Shown: positions 11,405 through 22,770, counted from the first letter of the stretch. The stretch is 64,000 bases of DNA from Linum tenue (GCA_946122785.1 CAMGYJ010000008.1:4489742-4553741), one strand, 5' to 3'. Program-made: numbers and translations. The notes: generated from the sequence alone by a model not told the origin.

Positions 11405-11575
11405 TTGGGGTTGATTCAGCAATTGCGAAGAGAAGAAGTTGGAGAGATAGAAGTTGGGCTCAAATGTGGGGAAATCAAGGAACAGGCCCACGAGCTGGGG
11501 ACTGTGGCCTGGAATTATGTGGCCCGAGAGAGGAATAAGCGTGCTCACATTATGGCACATATTGATTGTGAATGA
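11405..11575 (+). pseudogene. LINE RNase H 3' fragment
   Basis: The frame reads LGLIQQLRREEVGEIEVGL, later WNYVARERNKRAHIMAHID and a stop at 11573-11575. The NYVARERNKRAH block matches the FVGRRSNRVAH end of LINE RNase H domains. It is followed within about 10 bp by the A tail of the LINE insertion and marks the 3' end of that truncated element. Confidence 0.75.
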
Positions 11576-11717
11576 AGGTGCCTTAAAAAAAAAACTCTGG
11601 TGTGTAGTGTGATCCTAAGTTAACTTAAGAAAACTTTACATTTATGCGGAAAAAATAAAATAAAAAATAGCAGAAAAAATAAAATACAATAAAACTTCTC
11701 AATAACACTTTTCATTT

Positions 11718-12175
11718 ATGAAAAAAATAGTAGGAAAAAAAAGCCTTCTCGCCCCACTCCCCTCCCTACCTGTTAGGGCTTCAATTGCTTGGTTCTCACT
11801 CATCTGGGGTGCACACTTTATCCCGCGGCACAGTTTCATTAGTTGGTTAGTGATGATGAATCGAATCACAATCCTAAATAAACTCAAGAATTGGGGTTTT
11901 CATAGCCGGAGAGTTCAATTAGTACGATATTGTCTGTTTTGGGCCAATCTCGTACGATTTTACTCTTGGGTTTCCTTCCCAAAAGGCTTCATACTAATTG
12001 AGTTAGGTATTATACAAGGTTCACTTCCCTTGTATTACCGATGTGGTACTTGGATTGTCCCATAACAGGGATAAAGTGACTGATGATACATGTGTCTTCT
12101 GTTCTGCAGCACAAGAGAACAGAGACCATCTTTTCTTCCAATGTAGTTACTCAGTTCATGTGCTCACTGGCTATA
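11718..12175 (+). pseudogene. LINE-type zf-RVT domain remnant, interrupted
   Basis: Two parts of a reverse-transcriptase zinc-binding (zf-RVT) domain are in the same orientation. The first, 11770-11905, includes IAWFSLIWGAHFIPRHSFIS and LNKLKNWGF. The second, 12058-12165, includes CVFCSAAQENRDHLFFQC. The Cys-x2-Cys and His/Cys pattern of the family is visible. About 150 bp of unrelated sequence separates the halves. No RT domain precedes it here, so it is a fragment. Confidence 0.7.
11905..12060. repeat. Short dispersed-repeat insertion in zf-RVT remnant
   Basis: The sequence between the two zf-RVT halves contains near-palindromic ATTAGTACGATATTG and TCATACTAATTGAGTT, and on the minus strand begins TGGGACAATCC. 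It looks like a short LTR- or SINE-like dispersed repeat, but I found no clean target duplication, so the boundaries are approximate. Confidence 0.4.
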
Positions 12176-12239
12176 CAAATGTTAAGGCAATAGTGAGTGT
12201 TTATGAAATCGTATCGTATAGACAGTTAAACTAGATCAT

Positions 12240-13198
12240 ATCATACCATAAAAAAGATAGATGATTTTAGCGATACAACACAGTTTAACTCCGGTTAAAT
12301 CATGGTTTCGGTACAAAATACTTTATCGTTCTATATTAAAAAAAAACAAAAAAATAAGCTTACTTCAAAACCAAGCAAGAGATTTCACCCACTTTGGACT
12401 TCAAGAATCCAAAGAAAATCGTGCTTACTAAGTCGTGTGTCTCTCGTTCTATAAATAACTTGTGAGAGTTAGCTATTAGTGCATACGTTAATTGGCATAT
12501 GATAGTGTTGTTATGTCAATGAAAACTCCTTAGTTGTGTTCTTGATCATATACTCCAAGCCATAACCACAACTGATAGAAAAAAAGAATACACAAGAAGT
12601 CATAAGGTCTCAAACGAGACACCTCAAAAGTTTGTGCTACAACATCAGGTACTACTAAACTATACATTTTTTTTGTTTGATGTTATTCAAATATAAACGA
12701 ATCTCTTATCAAATCGTACATCTGATGTTGCAAGCAGGTACTAGAGGACTCGATGTCATTATTTGACTTGATAGACCCACGATATTTTTATTGATCAGTT
12801 ACCGCTTGACAATGTAATAGCTCATTCTGATTAATAGAAGTTCTACATATTCCCATAAAAAAATCTCTTAGAGAGAAAGTCAACCGTACCATAATAAAAT
12901 TGAATTTTTGGGGCTACTAATTAACTATCACCGTTAAGTATTACTATGATTTAAATATAGAGGGTTTGCTGGACTACATAATGTATTAAGTGACTATTCT
13001 TATCTTGTTTGTTTTTTAGTCCTTGATGACCATCATAATTATCTGTGGTACTCTCGCACTTATCTGACTAATCCGCAAGGATCTCTATGACAAAAAATAT
13101 ATAGAGGTTTTGCTCACCGAAATCCAAATAGAAACACAAATAATGGACACGACACGGGCAAGGATTGGCCTGGCCAAAGGCCCGGCATTGCCTATAGT
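12240..13198. other. Intergenic, nothing recognised
   Basis: AT-rich with stops in all frames. The first 100 bp contain tat-rich palindromic fragments (gatcatatcatacc) that could be transposon debris. No gene or RNA gene is supported. Confidence 0.4.
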
Positions 13199-13203
13199 AG
13201 TTT

Positions 13204-13678
13204 TGTTAGAAATCGAACAGAAAAATTAGGGTTACCATCTGGCTGAGTCGCGGACTAGGTCGCTCTCTTTAAGACGTTCGCGGCACTGCCTTCGTTGCGC
13301 ACAGCAGACTATCAGCCGGTCGCCTCCAGGATAAAACAGTCATTCTTATTTTGTTGCTCATCGGTTTTGTGCGAAAACCGGAGCTCTATGAACTCACTCT
13401 CTATCTCGTGTTTCTGCTCTCTGAGGTGTATTTAGAGGGTCTAAAGGACTGCTATTTATAGGAGCAGAAAACCTAGAATATTCCCTCTTTCTTTGGGAAT
13501 AAGCCACATTTTAATTAGGAACATAATTACTTCCATAATTAAAATATATTATATTATATTAAGATAATTAATCCTAATTATCTCCATAATATTCTTTGTA
13601 TTAATTATCCTTATTTTCGTATCTAGAAAGAATACGAGATAATTAATTCAATATAGCTTTCAAAGCTATTCATTCCCA
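13204..13678 (-). repeat. Copia 3' LTR
   Basis: It begins TGTTAG and ends TTCCCA on the plus strand (TG...CA on both strands). The A/T-rich part near 13560-13660 precedes the inner edge. It is identical in length to the other LTR, with six internal substitutions seen by eye plus one at the terminal dinucleotide. Confidence 0.88.
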
Positions 13679-14245
13679 ACAATCCCCCACTTGAATAGTT
13701 TTGAAACTATCTCTGAGCATCAACAGTTCCATAAGATCGGGCATAAGCTAAGGTATCGCGAAGATTTGAACCTTAGCGTAGTGGTTACACTTCCGATTTC
13801 ATAAGGGTGACTCGTAGTCTTGAACCCTATCTCAGACAATGTAGCACACCGGATCTTTACATTGAGTGATATTCTCTCATAGGCCGTGCGTTTATGGCCA
13901 TGCACGTTATCCCGGTTTAGTGAACGCTCTAGCAACTTTGTGCCTCCAAAGTTCCATAGGGAGCGGCCCCACTCCCACATTCACATAGGTGAGTCTATCA
14001 GAAGTACCCCCAAAGTAAAGTACTTCACTCCACATAGAGTATAGATCTCATTAAGAGTTTAACTCAACCTCCAAGGCTTTGGGATTCATGCTTCACTATG
14101 CATGAACTTTTCTCAATATTACTCATGACTTGTTATTACCCATTGAACCCGTTTCTTGGGATCTCCAGTCTATCGGGTCGGGTTACCATCACTTGTAATC
14201 CGTGGTTCGGTAGGCATAAGTCTCATACCCTTTGTGGTATTTTGG

Positions 14246-16640
14246 ACTTTCTCTCTAGGTAATCCTTTCGTCAAAGGATCAGCTAGATTCTGTTCGGATC
14301 TTATATGATCCACCCTCACTACTCCTATCGTTAGGAGTTCTCTTACAGTACTGTGCTTGCGACAAATTTGTCGTCTCTTTTCATTCTAGAACCGGTCCCC
14401 TTCTTTAGTAATAGCTGCGGTGCTATCACAATGAATCAACTACCGGAGGGATCGGTCTTTCCCATAAGGGAATCTCTAGTAGTGACCCTCTCAATCAACT
14501 TTCCTCTTTACTAGCCATTGCTAGTTCTATCATTTCCGATTTCTTAGTTGATTGAGCCAGGATCGTTTACTTCTTAGACTTCCAAGACATAGCTTCTCTA
14601 TCGATGTTTAAAACACATCCTCTTGTTGTCTTGGAGTCCTCTATAGGGTATTCTAATCCGCATCACTATACCCTACCAATACAGCAAAACCTTTGATAAC
14701 AAATACCAAGGTTTTTTCTGTTCTTTTAAGGTGTCTCATGACCCTTTCAATAGCATATCAATGCTTCATACTAGGACAATCAATCATCCTGCCAAGTACC
14801 CCCTACTAAATCGGGTCTCATGTTTATCAGCTGCCTCTCGCAGACTGTAAATGCTAGTATATTCTAATTTTCTTACACCGTCTTAGGTGTTCTTTAAAAA
14901 TTTATACTAGCATCATCAAACATGTATGCAGGTGTACATCTTGTATTTTCCTAATTATTAGGATCTCTAAGCATAACATTTGTTTCAAACAGATCCTTCA
15001 CATTCAAAATTCTCAACCATCATGGTTTTTCAATATTGACATCACGAGTCTTTGTACCAAAGATCGACGTGTCATTCTCAAATTTGTACTAAATGCACTT
15101 GTCACTTTCACTTTTAAAACCATGAGAGAGAACCAGTTTATTCATGCCATCGTTTTAGAGTCTATTTCAAATCTTACAATGATTTGTCTAACTATAGACT
15201 CCCTAAGCATGTTCAAGAATAACAACCCTATAGGTTGTCCCATGTAGATTTTTCCTATCTAAATCACCATTCAAGGAAACTTGTTTAACAATCCATCTGA
15301 CGCACAACACTAGCAATCAGAACATACATGGATGTTATTCTACATATGGTGAATAGATAACGAGAAAATTTACAATTTTTCCTTTTCGCTTAACGCCTTA
15401 GCTATTAGGCGATCCTTATACTCATAAACTAAACCAATATGTTTCCCTTTTCTTTTAAGAATCCATTTATTACCCATGACTTCATTGCCAAGAGGTAATT
15501 CTCAAAGATGCCAAATCTTGTTCGATTCTATCGATATATTACCCAAGGCTTTTCAACCAAGATGTAACTCTACAAAAAAAAATTTAAAGTCTTATTAGAC
15601 TCCAATAATTCCATTTCGTTAATAATGGATTCTCCCACAATTCTGCATCTTTATGGAAGTTCGAACTTCTAGCAGACTTGTAGGATCTTTCTTTCTTAGG
15701 GTGTAAATAACAAATTCATAACCAAAATCCTTTCGAGATTTATGGTTCATTTGTCTCTTCCGAGTTCATACTCAGATTCATCACCCCCACTAGTTATCCA
15801 TTATTTCTAATAGTAGGCAGGACACTACCCCCACTATTTCTTGATTTAAAATTGAAGTTTCTTGGCATTAATGGATTTCACAACAACATGAGTATTTCGT
15901 TTCATAGGAACTATGTGTTTTTATTGTTAACAACATAAAACACACTCATATGCTCTTCTAGTTATCATGCTACACTGATTTCCTAACGCTACCACATGCA
16001 TGCCACATATCGAATAATCAGTGGAATCATAATGCAACTAGGCATTTCAAACTATTTCGAATAAGTAGTTAGACAATCAGAGCACTCTAAAGAGCAATAA
16101 ATTATTTATTGTCTTTTCCATCAAGTTTACCCACATAAATCAGATCTATTAATTCTGATTCTCTAATCACATATTTATGGGTCATTTAGCTTGGATATAG
16201 AAAATTCATATTTTTCTCAAGCATCCAATAATAGTATGGGAATGCGATATAAGATATTCTAATTCTTCACACTTGGAAGAATTTATCTTATCTACTTAAC
16301 CATTCCTTACATCTAGGATAGTCAATGACTTTCTAGAGGCAGGATTCTCTTCCACTTTTCCAGAACCATCAACAATAGTGGTGAGGGTCTTGCCCAACAA
16401 CACTTTCTCCTTCAATACGCGTCAATGTATGATTGAGCTTAGCTCGTTTATCACACACATATCTTGAAGTGGTCCTATCCAACAACCATTCTTCAGAGTT
16501 ACCATTAAGGCTAACCTCTGTCATCACCTCAGTGAATATTATTACCAAATCCTCTTCTTTAGTCAAGTTAACACTAGGTTAAACTTGTTCTTACACTTTC
16601 GTGTCTTATGACCTAGTTTCTCACAGAGAAACGTAACGTC
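14246..16640 (-). pseudogene. Copia gag-pol coding remnants
   Basis: Minus-strand fragments are readable in order. About 16595-16640: a decayed gag zinc knuckle, LCEKLGHKTRKCKN, with the first Cys lost. About 16400-16500: protease region EEWLLDRTTSRYVCDK, where the catalytic DSG is replaced by DRT. About 15385-15500: RT region with EYKDRLIAKAL, the decayed RYKARLVAKG motif. About 14250-14320: RNase H end DHIRSEQNLADPLTKGL. Stops and frameshifts separate all of these. The flanking interior (16640-18034) holds only short plus-strand frames with no recognisable domain. Confidence 0.75.
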
Positions 16641-18034
16641 ATTCTTAGAGGATTGGATGACCATCTTATGGTTACCACAAAGGGTACCATTCTATTTGGT
16701 ATGGATCTGGTTCGGCTTGCTGCTCTCATTCTTGAAACTTTAACGTTTCAGAGCAGCCTAAGTGGTTCGTGTAGTACTAATAATAGTACTTCTTACAATA
16801 TCGTCACTATGGGCAATTAACCCATTATATTCCCATATATTCTTCAATGCACACATTTAAACAAAACCATTCCATTCCACAACATGTATTCTATCTATAC
16901 TCTAATCATCGAGACAATACATCTCAATGTCCACATATACATGCATCAATTCTATTTTACTTTCTCACATTAATATGGATTTCTCAATACCATGCATAGA
17001 ACTCAAGTGAAATAGATTCTAGCTTATCATTCATCATAATGATTCATTAAGAAGGTTTTGAATCTTACCTCTTTTCGATGAGTCGATGCATTCTCAATTT
17101 GCACGAATTGCTAGCACCACATCTAGCTTCTCTATTTTTGAGTTTCAAGCAATTATTCTTTTATAACTACGAGTCTACGACCATCGAAAGAGTCATAAGG
17201 TGTTCGTTCCAGCACTTTAAAAGAGTCGTACACCCACGATCTGGTTCCACCACTCCGACTCCACATCACCTGGGCGGATCTTTTACACCATTCCACTCCG
17301 CCTCGTTATTGCATACCATAAGGCAAAAGGAGGATTAAGTCATATTAGGGGTTCATACATAATAATAGTAAAACATATAAACCCACGAAAGTATTACGCA
17401 AGGGCCCAGATTAAGAAGATAATTTTTTTTTTCCATGCCTTGCTATTTGGCAGGAAAATCCAGACTCAGGCAGCTTGCGGTCCCAAATCAATCTCCATTT
17501 TTATTCCGATTTTATATTTCCAATCGCAACGTTGCCGTAGGGAAACTCAATTCTCATTGCCTTCTCGTTGCAAATTGCATAGATCCATCTCTGATCACGT
17601 GGCGGCCAGAAGATACAGCGCTGACCGTCGGAGGGAAAACCGCCGGATACCACTGCGACGACCCTCTCCATCTCGATCTGTTTTACTTACACCGCTATTT
17701 CTATATATCACCCCACTGATTACTTTCCCTGGGGCACAACGTCAATCTCGAGGCTGGTGGGACTTATGGACAAAAGCAGTCAATTGCAATTTGCATAGGA
17801 ACAACCAACTGGATAATTGAAACTATTTTATCCCGATACTAATTTGAGGGCACAAAATCACTCGCGGAATTGAGAAGGGCACGAAATTACTCCCTTCCTT
17901 TCTCTTCCAATCGCCACTGTCTAGTCCCCGCTACGTGCGTCTCGATAACGATCACCGGTTCCGAGATTGAGATTTGCAAAGCCAGATACGATAATCTGTT
18001 CGATCGATTTGACAGTAACACAACGTCTTAAAAT

Positions 18035-18509
18035 TTTTAGAAATCGAACAGAAAAATTAGGGTTACCATCTGGCTGAGTCGCGGACTAGGTCGCTCTCTT
18101 TAAGACGTTCGCGGCACTGCCTTCGTTGCGCACGGCAGACTATCAGCCGGTCGCCTCCAGGATAAAACAGCCATTCTTATTTTGTTGCTCATCGGTTTTG
18201 TGCGAAAACCGGAGCTCTATGAACTCACTCTCTATCTCGTGTTTCTGCTCTCTGAGGTGTATTTAGAGGGTCTAAGGGACTGCTATTTATAGGAGCAGAA
18301 AACCTAGAATATTCCCTCTTTCTTTGGGAATAAGCCACATTTTAATTAGGAAGATAATTACTTTCATAATTAAAATATATTATATTATATTAAGATAATT
18401 AATCCTAATTATCTCCATAATATTCTTTGTATTAATTATCCTTATTTTCGTATCTAGAAAGAATACGGGATAATTAATTCAATATAGCTTTCAAAGCTAT
18501 TCATTCCCA
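18035..18509 (-). repeat. Copia 5' LTR
   Basis: Same 475-bp unit as 13204-13678. Its inner plus-strand terminus is TTTTAG rather than TGTTAG, so the LTR-internal junction dinucleotide is mutated. The outer edge CCCA is followed directly by the target duplication AGTTT. Confidence 0.87.
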
Positions 18510-18514
18510 AGTTT

Positions 18515-19240
18515 GTTTCCTTGCACATAACAAAAATTTCTAACAAAACTCTAGCACCAAATCCCAAAATCCGTCTTGAACAATAACTTTCGATTTATTT
18601 AAGGAACAATACTCGATTTGGGGTCAAGAAGTTAAAATAAATTGTTTCGTAGCTGCTAGGAAAAGAAAAATGAATTCTTGAGAATCCCTTGCACGATGTC
18701 GAGATATCGCAGAAGAAAAAACTGCACATCCAATGGAACTTATTACCTTTTTTCCCCCACTAAACCGAGGTCAAATATATTTCTAATAATAGAAATTTGA
18801 TAGTCCCTCTGCTAAGGAATACTTCTAGTTAATCTTGGTTGGAGGCGACAGAATTAACAGGCCACATGTCAGTTTTAGTGTTATTAGTGTGGTTACCTTT
18901 CTTTTTTTATATTTTAGTATTCCTTTCAAAATATCTGATGTTATTGCTTCTCATCTCCACATTGTTTATTCTGCCCAGGAAACCGAACATGTATTTCAAA
19001 TTTGGGTACTAAATTGTAAGAAAAAATAAATTTGGGTACCAAATTATAATTTACCAAAATTTGTAGTAAGTGACCAGAAAATTGAAAATAAAAATAAAAA
19101 ATCATAAAATTCAAAATACAAAGAAATTACAAATGAGTATCTAAACGACGAATTTGAATTACATGCATTTCAAATGCTAGTATTTCAAAGACTTTACATT
19201 TAAAATACACAAGCGCACCCTAATGTTGAGCATGTCTACT
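18515..19240. other. Intergenic, nothing recognised
   Basis: AT-rich spacer between the copia element and a MITE. It contains the string 'tttctaacaaaact' (18535-18549), an inverted match to the copia left junction, which I treat as chance or debris. No gene supported. Confidence 0.4.
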
Positions 19241-19517
19241 ATGCTATATAGCATTGGTGTTTTAATGTACAACTTAAAGTTGTACCATAACATTAAATGT
19301 ATAAGTTTAGGTTGTACCATAAAGCAATTTGTATCATTATGTTATGTTACAACTTTACAGTTTGAAGTTGTACCATCACATAAAGTTACAAGTTCAAGTT
19401 GTACCATAAAAGAATTTTTACATATAGGTACAATCTGAAGTTGTACCATAACGTAAATGTACAATTTTAACTTATACCATAAAAACAAAAACCTATAGCA
19501 CAAATACTATATAGCAT
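19241..19517. mobile_element. MITE with ATGCTATATAG ends (copy 1)
   Basis: Inverted ends are ATGCTATATAGCATTGGTG (left) and the complement of ATGCTATATAGTATTTGTG (right). The interior consists of repeated GTACAACTT / AAGTTGTACCATA motifs. It is the same family as 41940-42221. No confident target duplication was seen. Confidence 0.65.
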
Positions 19518-19675
19518 TGTAAAATTTCTCCCTAACTATTATTGCTTCTCATCTCTACATTTCCACATGGTTTCTTCTGCACAGGAAACCCAACATGAGC
19601 AACAACTCCAACCCCCGGTCTCCTCCTCCTCCCCTCGTCTCCATCGACGTGGCATCACAACTATAGGTGTCAATC

Positions 19676-19912
19676 GAGCGGGTTCGGGCGGATTCGGGCT
19701 GGGTTCAATCGGGTTCGGGTTTAAACGGGTTGCGGGTTAGTTGGATTGCGGGTTCATCGGGTTCGGGTTCAAACGGGTTGCGGGTTAGTCGGGTTGCGGG
19801 TTCATCAGGTTTGGGTTCAATCGGGTTGCGGGCAAATCGGGTTGCGGGTTCATCGGGTTTTGGGTCGGGCGGGTTGCGGGCGGATCGGGTCTCAGGTTGT
19901 TCGGGCCGGCGC
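19676..19912. repeat. Left subterminal array of CGGGTT(G/C)GGG motifs
   Basis: About 16 copies of a 12-16 bp unit around GGGTTGCGGGTTMRTCGGGTT occur in tandem just inside the left end of the hAT. Arrays like this are expected transposase-binding sites in hAT elements. Confidence 0.8.
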
Positions 19913-20459
19913 ATCGAGTAACTTACTCATTACTCGTTACCAACTTACACATTTTATTACACTAATTTAAAATATTTTCTCAACTTTTTAACCAATTTAT
20001 TTCTACCTCGTATATATATATATATATACTTTTTTTTTTTTTTGAAAAATACTAGTCAAAATGTTAAATCAATTTGTATGACTTGCAAACTTGTTATGCA
20101 ATTAATCATAATTGATAAAGTACACTAGCTAATAGTAATGGTGATATCAATATTTGCAACCAAAAGACACCATTAATTGTTTATTTGATATTTTAGTATT
20201 AATTCAGTAGTAATTGGATTAAAGTATCTCGTTTAGTATAAGTATAACCATGCAAATCTGGTATTTGGCTTGTGGTATTTGGCAAAAGCAGAGTGATAAA
20301 AGGAGTTATTTCGAAATAACTCATTGCCCAAATAACTTCGGTAAATTGTTGCCAAACGAATTATGTGTAAAATTGTTCGAATTATCCTTAAAATTGAACC
20401 ATTAAAGATTAACTATCAAACTTAGTAAAATTATTGTGACTTCAATCATAACTTACTCA

Positions 20460-20960
20460 ATAACATATATCCTATACACTTAGCCATATATCCTATACAC
20501 TTTGCCTTACCCTCAATCAACAATATTAAGTTAGTATATGTTGTTGATTGTATACCCTAAATCATCAATACATTATACACTAACCACATACCCTATACCC
20601 TATACTCTAACCATATGTCCTTGAGTTGTGATTTTGCTAGTATAGTTAATTTAAAAGTGAAATTCATACTTTGATTTTCAAAACATATAAAAAAAGTGAT
20701 ATTTGCTAATTGTTATACCCTAACCATATATCATATACTTGACACCAGATACCTTGTACCCTAGCCACGTACCATAAACATAAATTGCAAAGAGATCTCT
20801 TGCCGTTAAAGACTTCAAATGACTTCAAGTGAACATATGTTGATAAAAAACTTAGAACCATCAAAACCATCAATTCTTATACACTAACCATATACACCCT
20901 ACCCTAACCATATACTTTATACCCTAAATAACAAACCGTCAAAGATTACTTATCAAGTTT
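20460..20960. repeat. Scattered (TA)CCCTAACCATATA repeats
   Basis: The words ATACCCTA, CTAACCATATA and TATACACT recur about 12 times with irregular spacing inside the hAT. The similarity to plant telomere repeat (CCCTAAA) is superficial; spacing and unit sequence vary. Confidence 0.55.
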
Positions 20961-21124
20961 AGTATAATTGTTGTAACTAATGCTTAATTTATTTATTAGC
21001 CATAAACAATTACATACATATACATATTAGCCTTAAAAACATATAAGAATAAATTTAACTAGTCATGCCCTCCATATAAAAGTTAAAGATTCATATTTCA
21101 AAGGCTAAAATTTTGAAAAATCAA

Positions 21125-21510
21125 AAATTGAAAAACACCAAATTTGTTTCCTTCTTTCTTTTCACAATAAAAAATACTAAAATTTCCCTCTTCTTTCTTC
21201 TTCAATAAATTAGAAACACTCAACTTTCCCTCCTTTTTCTCTTCCATAAAATTGAAAGAACCAAATTTCCATCTTCCTTCATTCCATCTACAAAAAGTTA
21301 AAAACTCAAAATTTCCCTCCTTATTTCTCTTTCATAACCAAAAGAACCAAACTTTCTCACTTCTTTCTCTTCTCACAAATCAAAACCACCAAAATTCCCA
21401 CTTGTTTCTTTTCTAAAAAATTCAAAGAACCAAATTTCCCTCTTCTTTCTCTTCCCAAAAAGTTGAATACACCAAAATTTCTCTTTTCTTTTAAAAACAT
21501 CAAATTACCA
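21125..21510. repeat. Degenerate tandem repeat, about 55-60 bp unit
   Basis: A unit of the form AAAA-ttgaaag-aaccaaatttccctcttctttctcttc repeats about seven times with drift (units near 21130, 21185, 21245, 21300, 21355, 21415 and 21470). It lies inside the hAT and is pyrimidine-rich with alternating A-rich spacers. Confidence 0.65.
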
Positions 21511-21849
21511 AATACATTACTTCACTTTATTTATAGTTTAATTTATATATTATATTAATATTTTCCATGATCTCAATTATTAATTCTTCTCTATTAATAT
21601 TGACATTATGTTGATTTTATATTTTATATTTACTTTTTTAATTTTGTTAAAGAACTTAGTGTTCAAGTGACCTTCATGTTTCAATTTTTGTAATTTTCTT
21701 AAAATACATAATATCAAGTGAGTTTCATATTTTTTAAATTTCTTATACGAAATGAAAAAATAATTTTACATAAGTTTAGAATGAAAAAATTTATTTTGAA
21801 AAACTATGTATTGTATATTATAATAATTATTCAAGTGGATTAGATGAAG

Positions 21850-22115
21850 TTCGGGTTGAGTCGGTCGGGTTACGGGTTAGTCGGATCCGGGTCAATTGGG
21901 TTCAGGTTAATCGGGTTGCGGGTCAGTCGGGTTGCGAGTCAATCGGGTTCGAGTTAATCGGGTTGCGGGTCAGTCGGGTTGCAGGTCAGTCGGGTTGCGG
22001 GTTAGTCGGGTTGCGGGTCAATCGGGTTGCGGGTCGGACGGGTTACGGGTTGTTGACTTTTAGTCAATTCGAATTGCGGTCGAGTTGCGGGTCGGGTTGA
22101 TCCGGGTTAATCGGA
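21850..22115. repeat. Right subterminal array of CGGGTTGCGGGTCAGT motifs
   Basis: About 15 copies of GGGTTGCGGGTCARTC occur in direct orientation just inside the right end of the hAT, matching the left array in motif and in direction. Direct rather than inverted arrangement of the two arrays is notable. Confidence 0.8.
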
Positions 22116-22423
22116 TCGGGCTATATTTTGACACCTATAATCACAACTACCCATCAAGTTCACCGGAGCCAATTACTCATCCTGGCGGCGACAATTCCAC
22201 AGCCTTCTGGTGGGTTATGGATTGCAAGGATTCATCGACTGTACCATCACTCGTCCTCCCTTGGCCGCCCATCTTGCTCATCGACATTGGATACAGCAAG
22301 ATCAACGGCTCTTTCACGCGATCATGGCCTCCGTCAATGAAGAAACCATCGTCCCATTGATCGAGTCGTCTCCCTCTGCTCGCGATGCTTGGCTGAGCTT
22401 GGAGCGTTTCTTTGCTAGCAGGT

Positions 22424-22770
22424 TGTTAGCCGACTTATAACCACTTGGTCTCGACAATTTGAGTTGTTGGCAAAAGGGTTTGTTAACTTCTGTTTTTTTT
22501 TAAATCTCTCACACGCCTCCTCAAACGAAAGCCTACATTTATTCGGGGTTTTTTTCTTATACGGTTTGCTTAGATTGAACGTATCATTCCTTGTGTTGCC
22601 AAACTATTAGGCTTTCAGTTTGTACAGGTTGGACATACCATTCCTTGTACTAAACCATTGTCTAAATTGGGGGTCGTCATTAGGATACGAAACCATGGCC
22701 TTTCGATTCTAGGCTCTCATACCTTGTTAGCGAACTAACCATTTGGTGCCAATTATTTTTACCTCTTACA
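22424..22770. mobile_element. Solo LTR, 347 bp, in gag frame
   Basis: It starts TGTTAGCCGAC and ends CTCTTACA (TG...CA) and is flanked by a perfect 5-bp direct repeat CAGGT (22419-22423 and 22771-22775). No internal retroelement sequence remains, so it is a solo LTR from recombination between two LTRs. The same interval could be read as an intron: GT at 22422-22423 and CAG at 22771-22773 bound exactly LTR plus one duplication copy, after a pyrimidine-rich tract. I favour the solo LTR; the two readings do not exclude each other. Confidence 0.8.

Larger units (their letters stand above)
9106..11592 (+). mobile_element. 5'-truncated LINE insertion, later split by a hAT
   Basis: A perfect 16-bp direct repeat AACTCTGGTGTGTAGT lies at 9090-9105 and 11593-11608. 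Immediately before the right copy is an A-rich tail (from about 11585), preceded by the end of a LINE RNase H domain. This is the signature of target-primed reverse transcription of a 5'-truncated LINE on the plus strand. Only about 200 bp are LINE (9106-9119 and 11409-11592); the rest is the hAT at 9120-11400. Age order: LINE first, then hAT. Confidence 0.9.
13204..18509 (-). mobile_element. Ty1/copia retrotransposon, full-length but coding-dead
   Basis: Two 475-bp direct repeats (13204-13678 and 18035-18509) flank a 4.36-kb interior. The 5-bp target duplication AGTTT is perfect (13199-13203 and 18510-18514). On the minus strand the polypurine tract (GTGGGGGAT, about 13683-13690) lies next to the left LTR, which is therefore the 3' LTR. 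Domain order on the minus strand is gag zinc knuckle, protease, RT, RNase H, as in copia. Every domain carries stops and frameshifts. No standard tRNA-Met primer site was recognised next to the right LTR. The LTRs differ at about 7 sites by eye, so insertion was recent although the genes are long dead. Confidence 0.88.
19662..22139. mobile_element. hAT element, non-autonomous, 2478 bp
   Basis: Perfect 12-bp terminal inverted repeats TATAGGTGTCAA and a perfect 8-bp target duplication ATCACAAC (19654-19661 and 22140-22147). Both subterminal regions are dense arrays of CGGGTTGCGGGT-like repeats. The interior is AT-rich with two degenerate tandem repeat regions and no transposase. It is inserted in the copia gag frame, which resumes in phase on the far side. 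Confidence 0.93.

Noticed and set aside
13740..13800. tRNA-like string 'gcgtagtggttacac' inside the copia element
   Set aside because: No matching second promoter box or cloverleaf could be formed.
17435..17820. Two overlapping plus-strand frames (94 and 126 codons) near the copia 5' LTR
   Set aside because: They lie antisense to the retroelement in its leader/gag region and have no matching features.
18535..18549. Inverted match between this string and the copia left junction, suggesting a TIR element instead of an LTR element
   Set aside because: The LTR pair with TG...CA ends, a perfect AGTTT duplication and a polypurine tract explains the structure fully.
20460..20960. Interstitial telomere-like repeats
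   Set aside because: The CCCTAA-like words are irregular and mixed with CATATA; they are not tandem TTTAGGG units.
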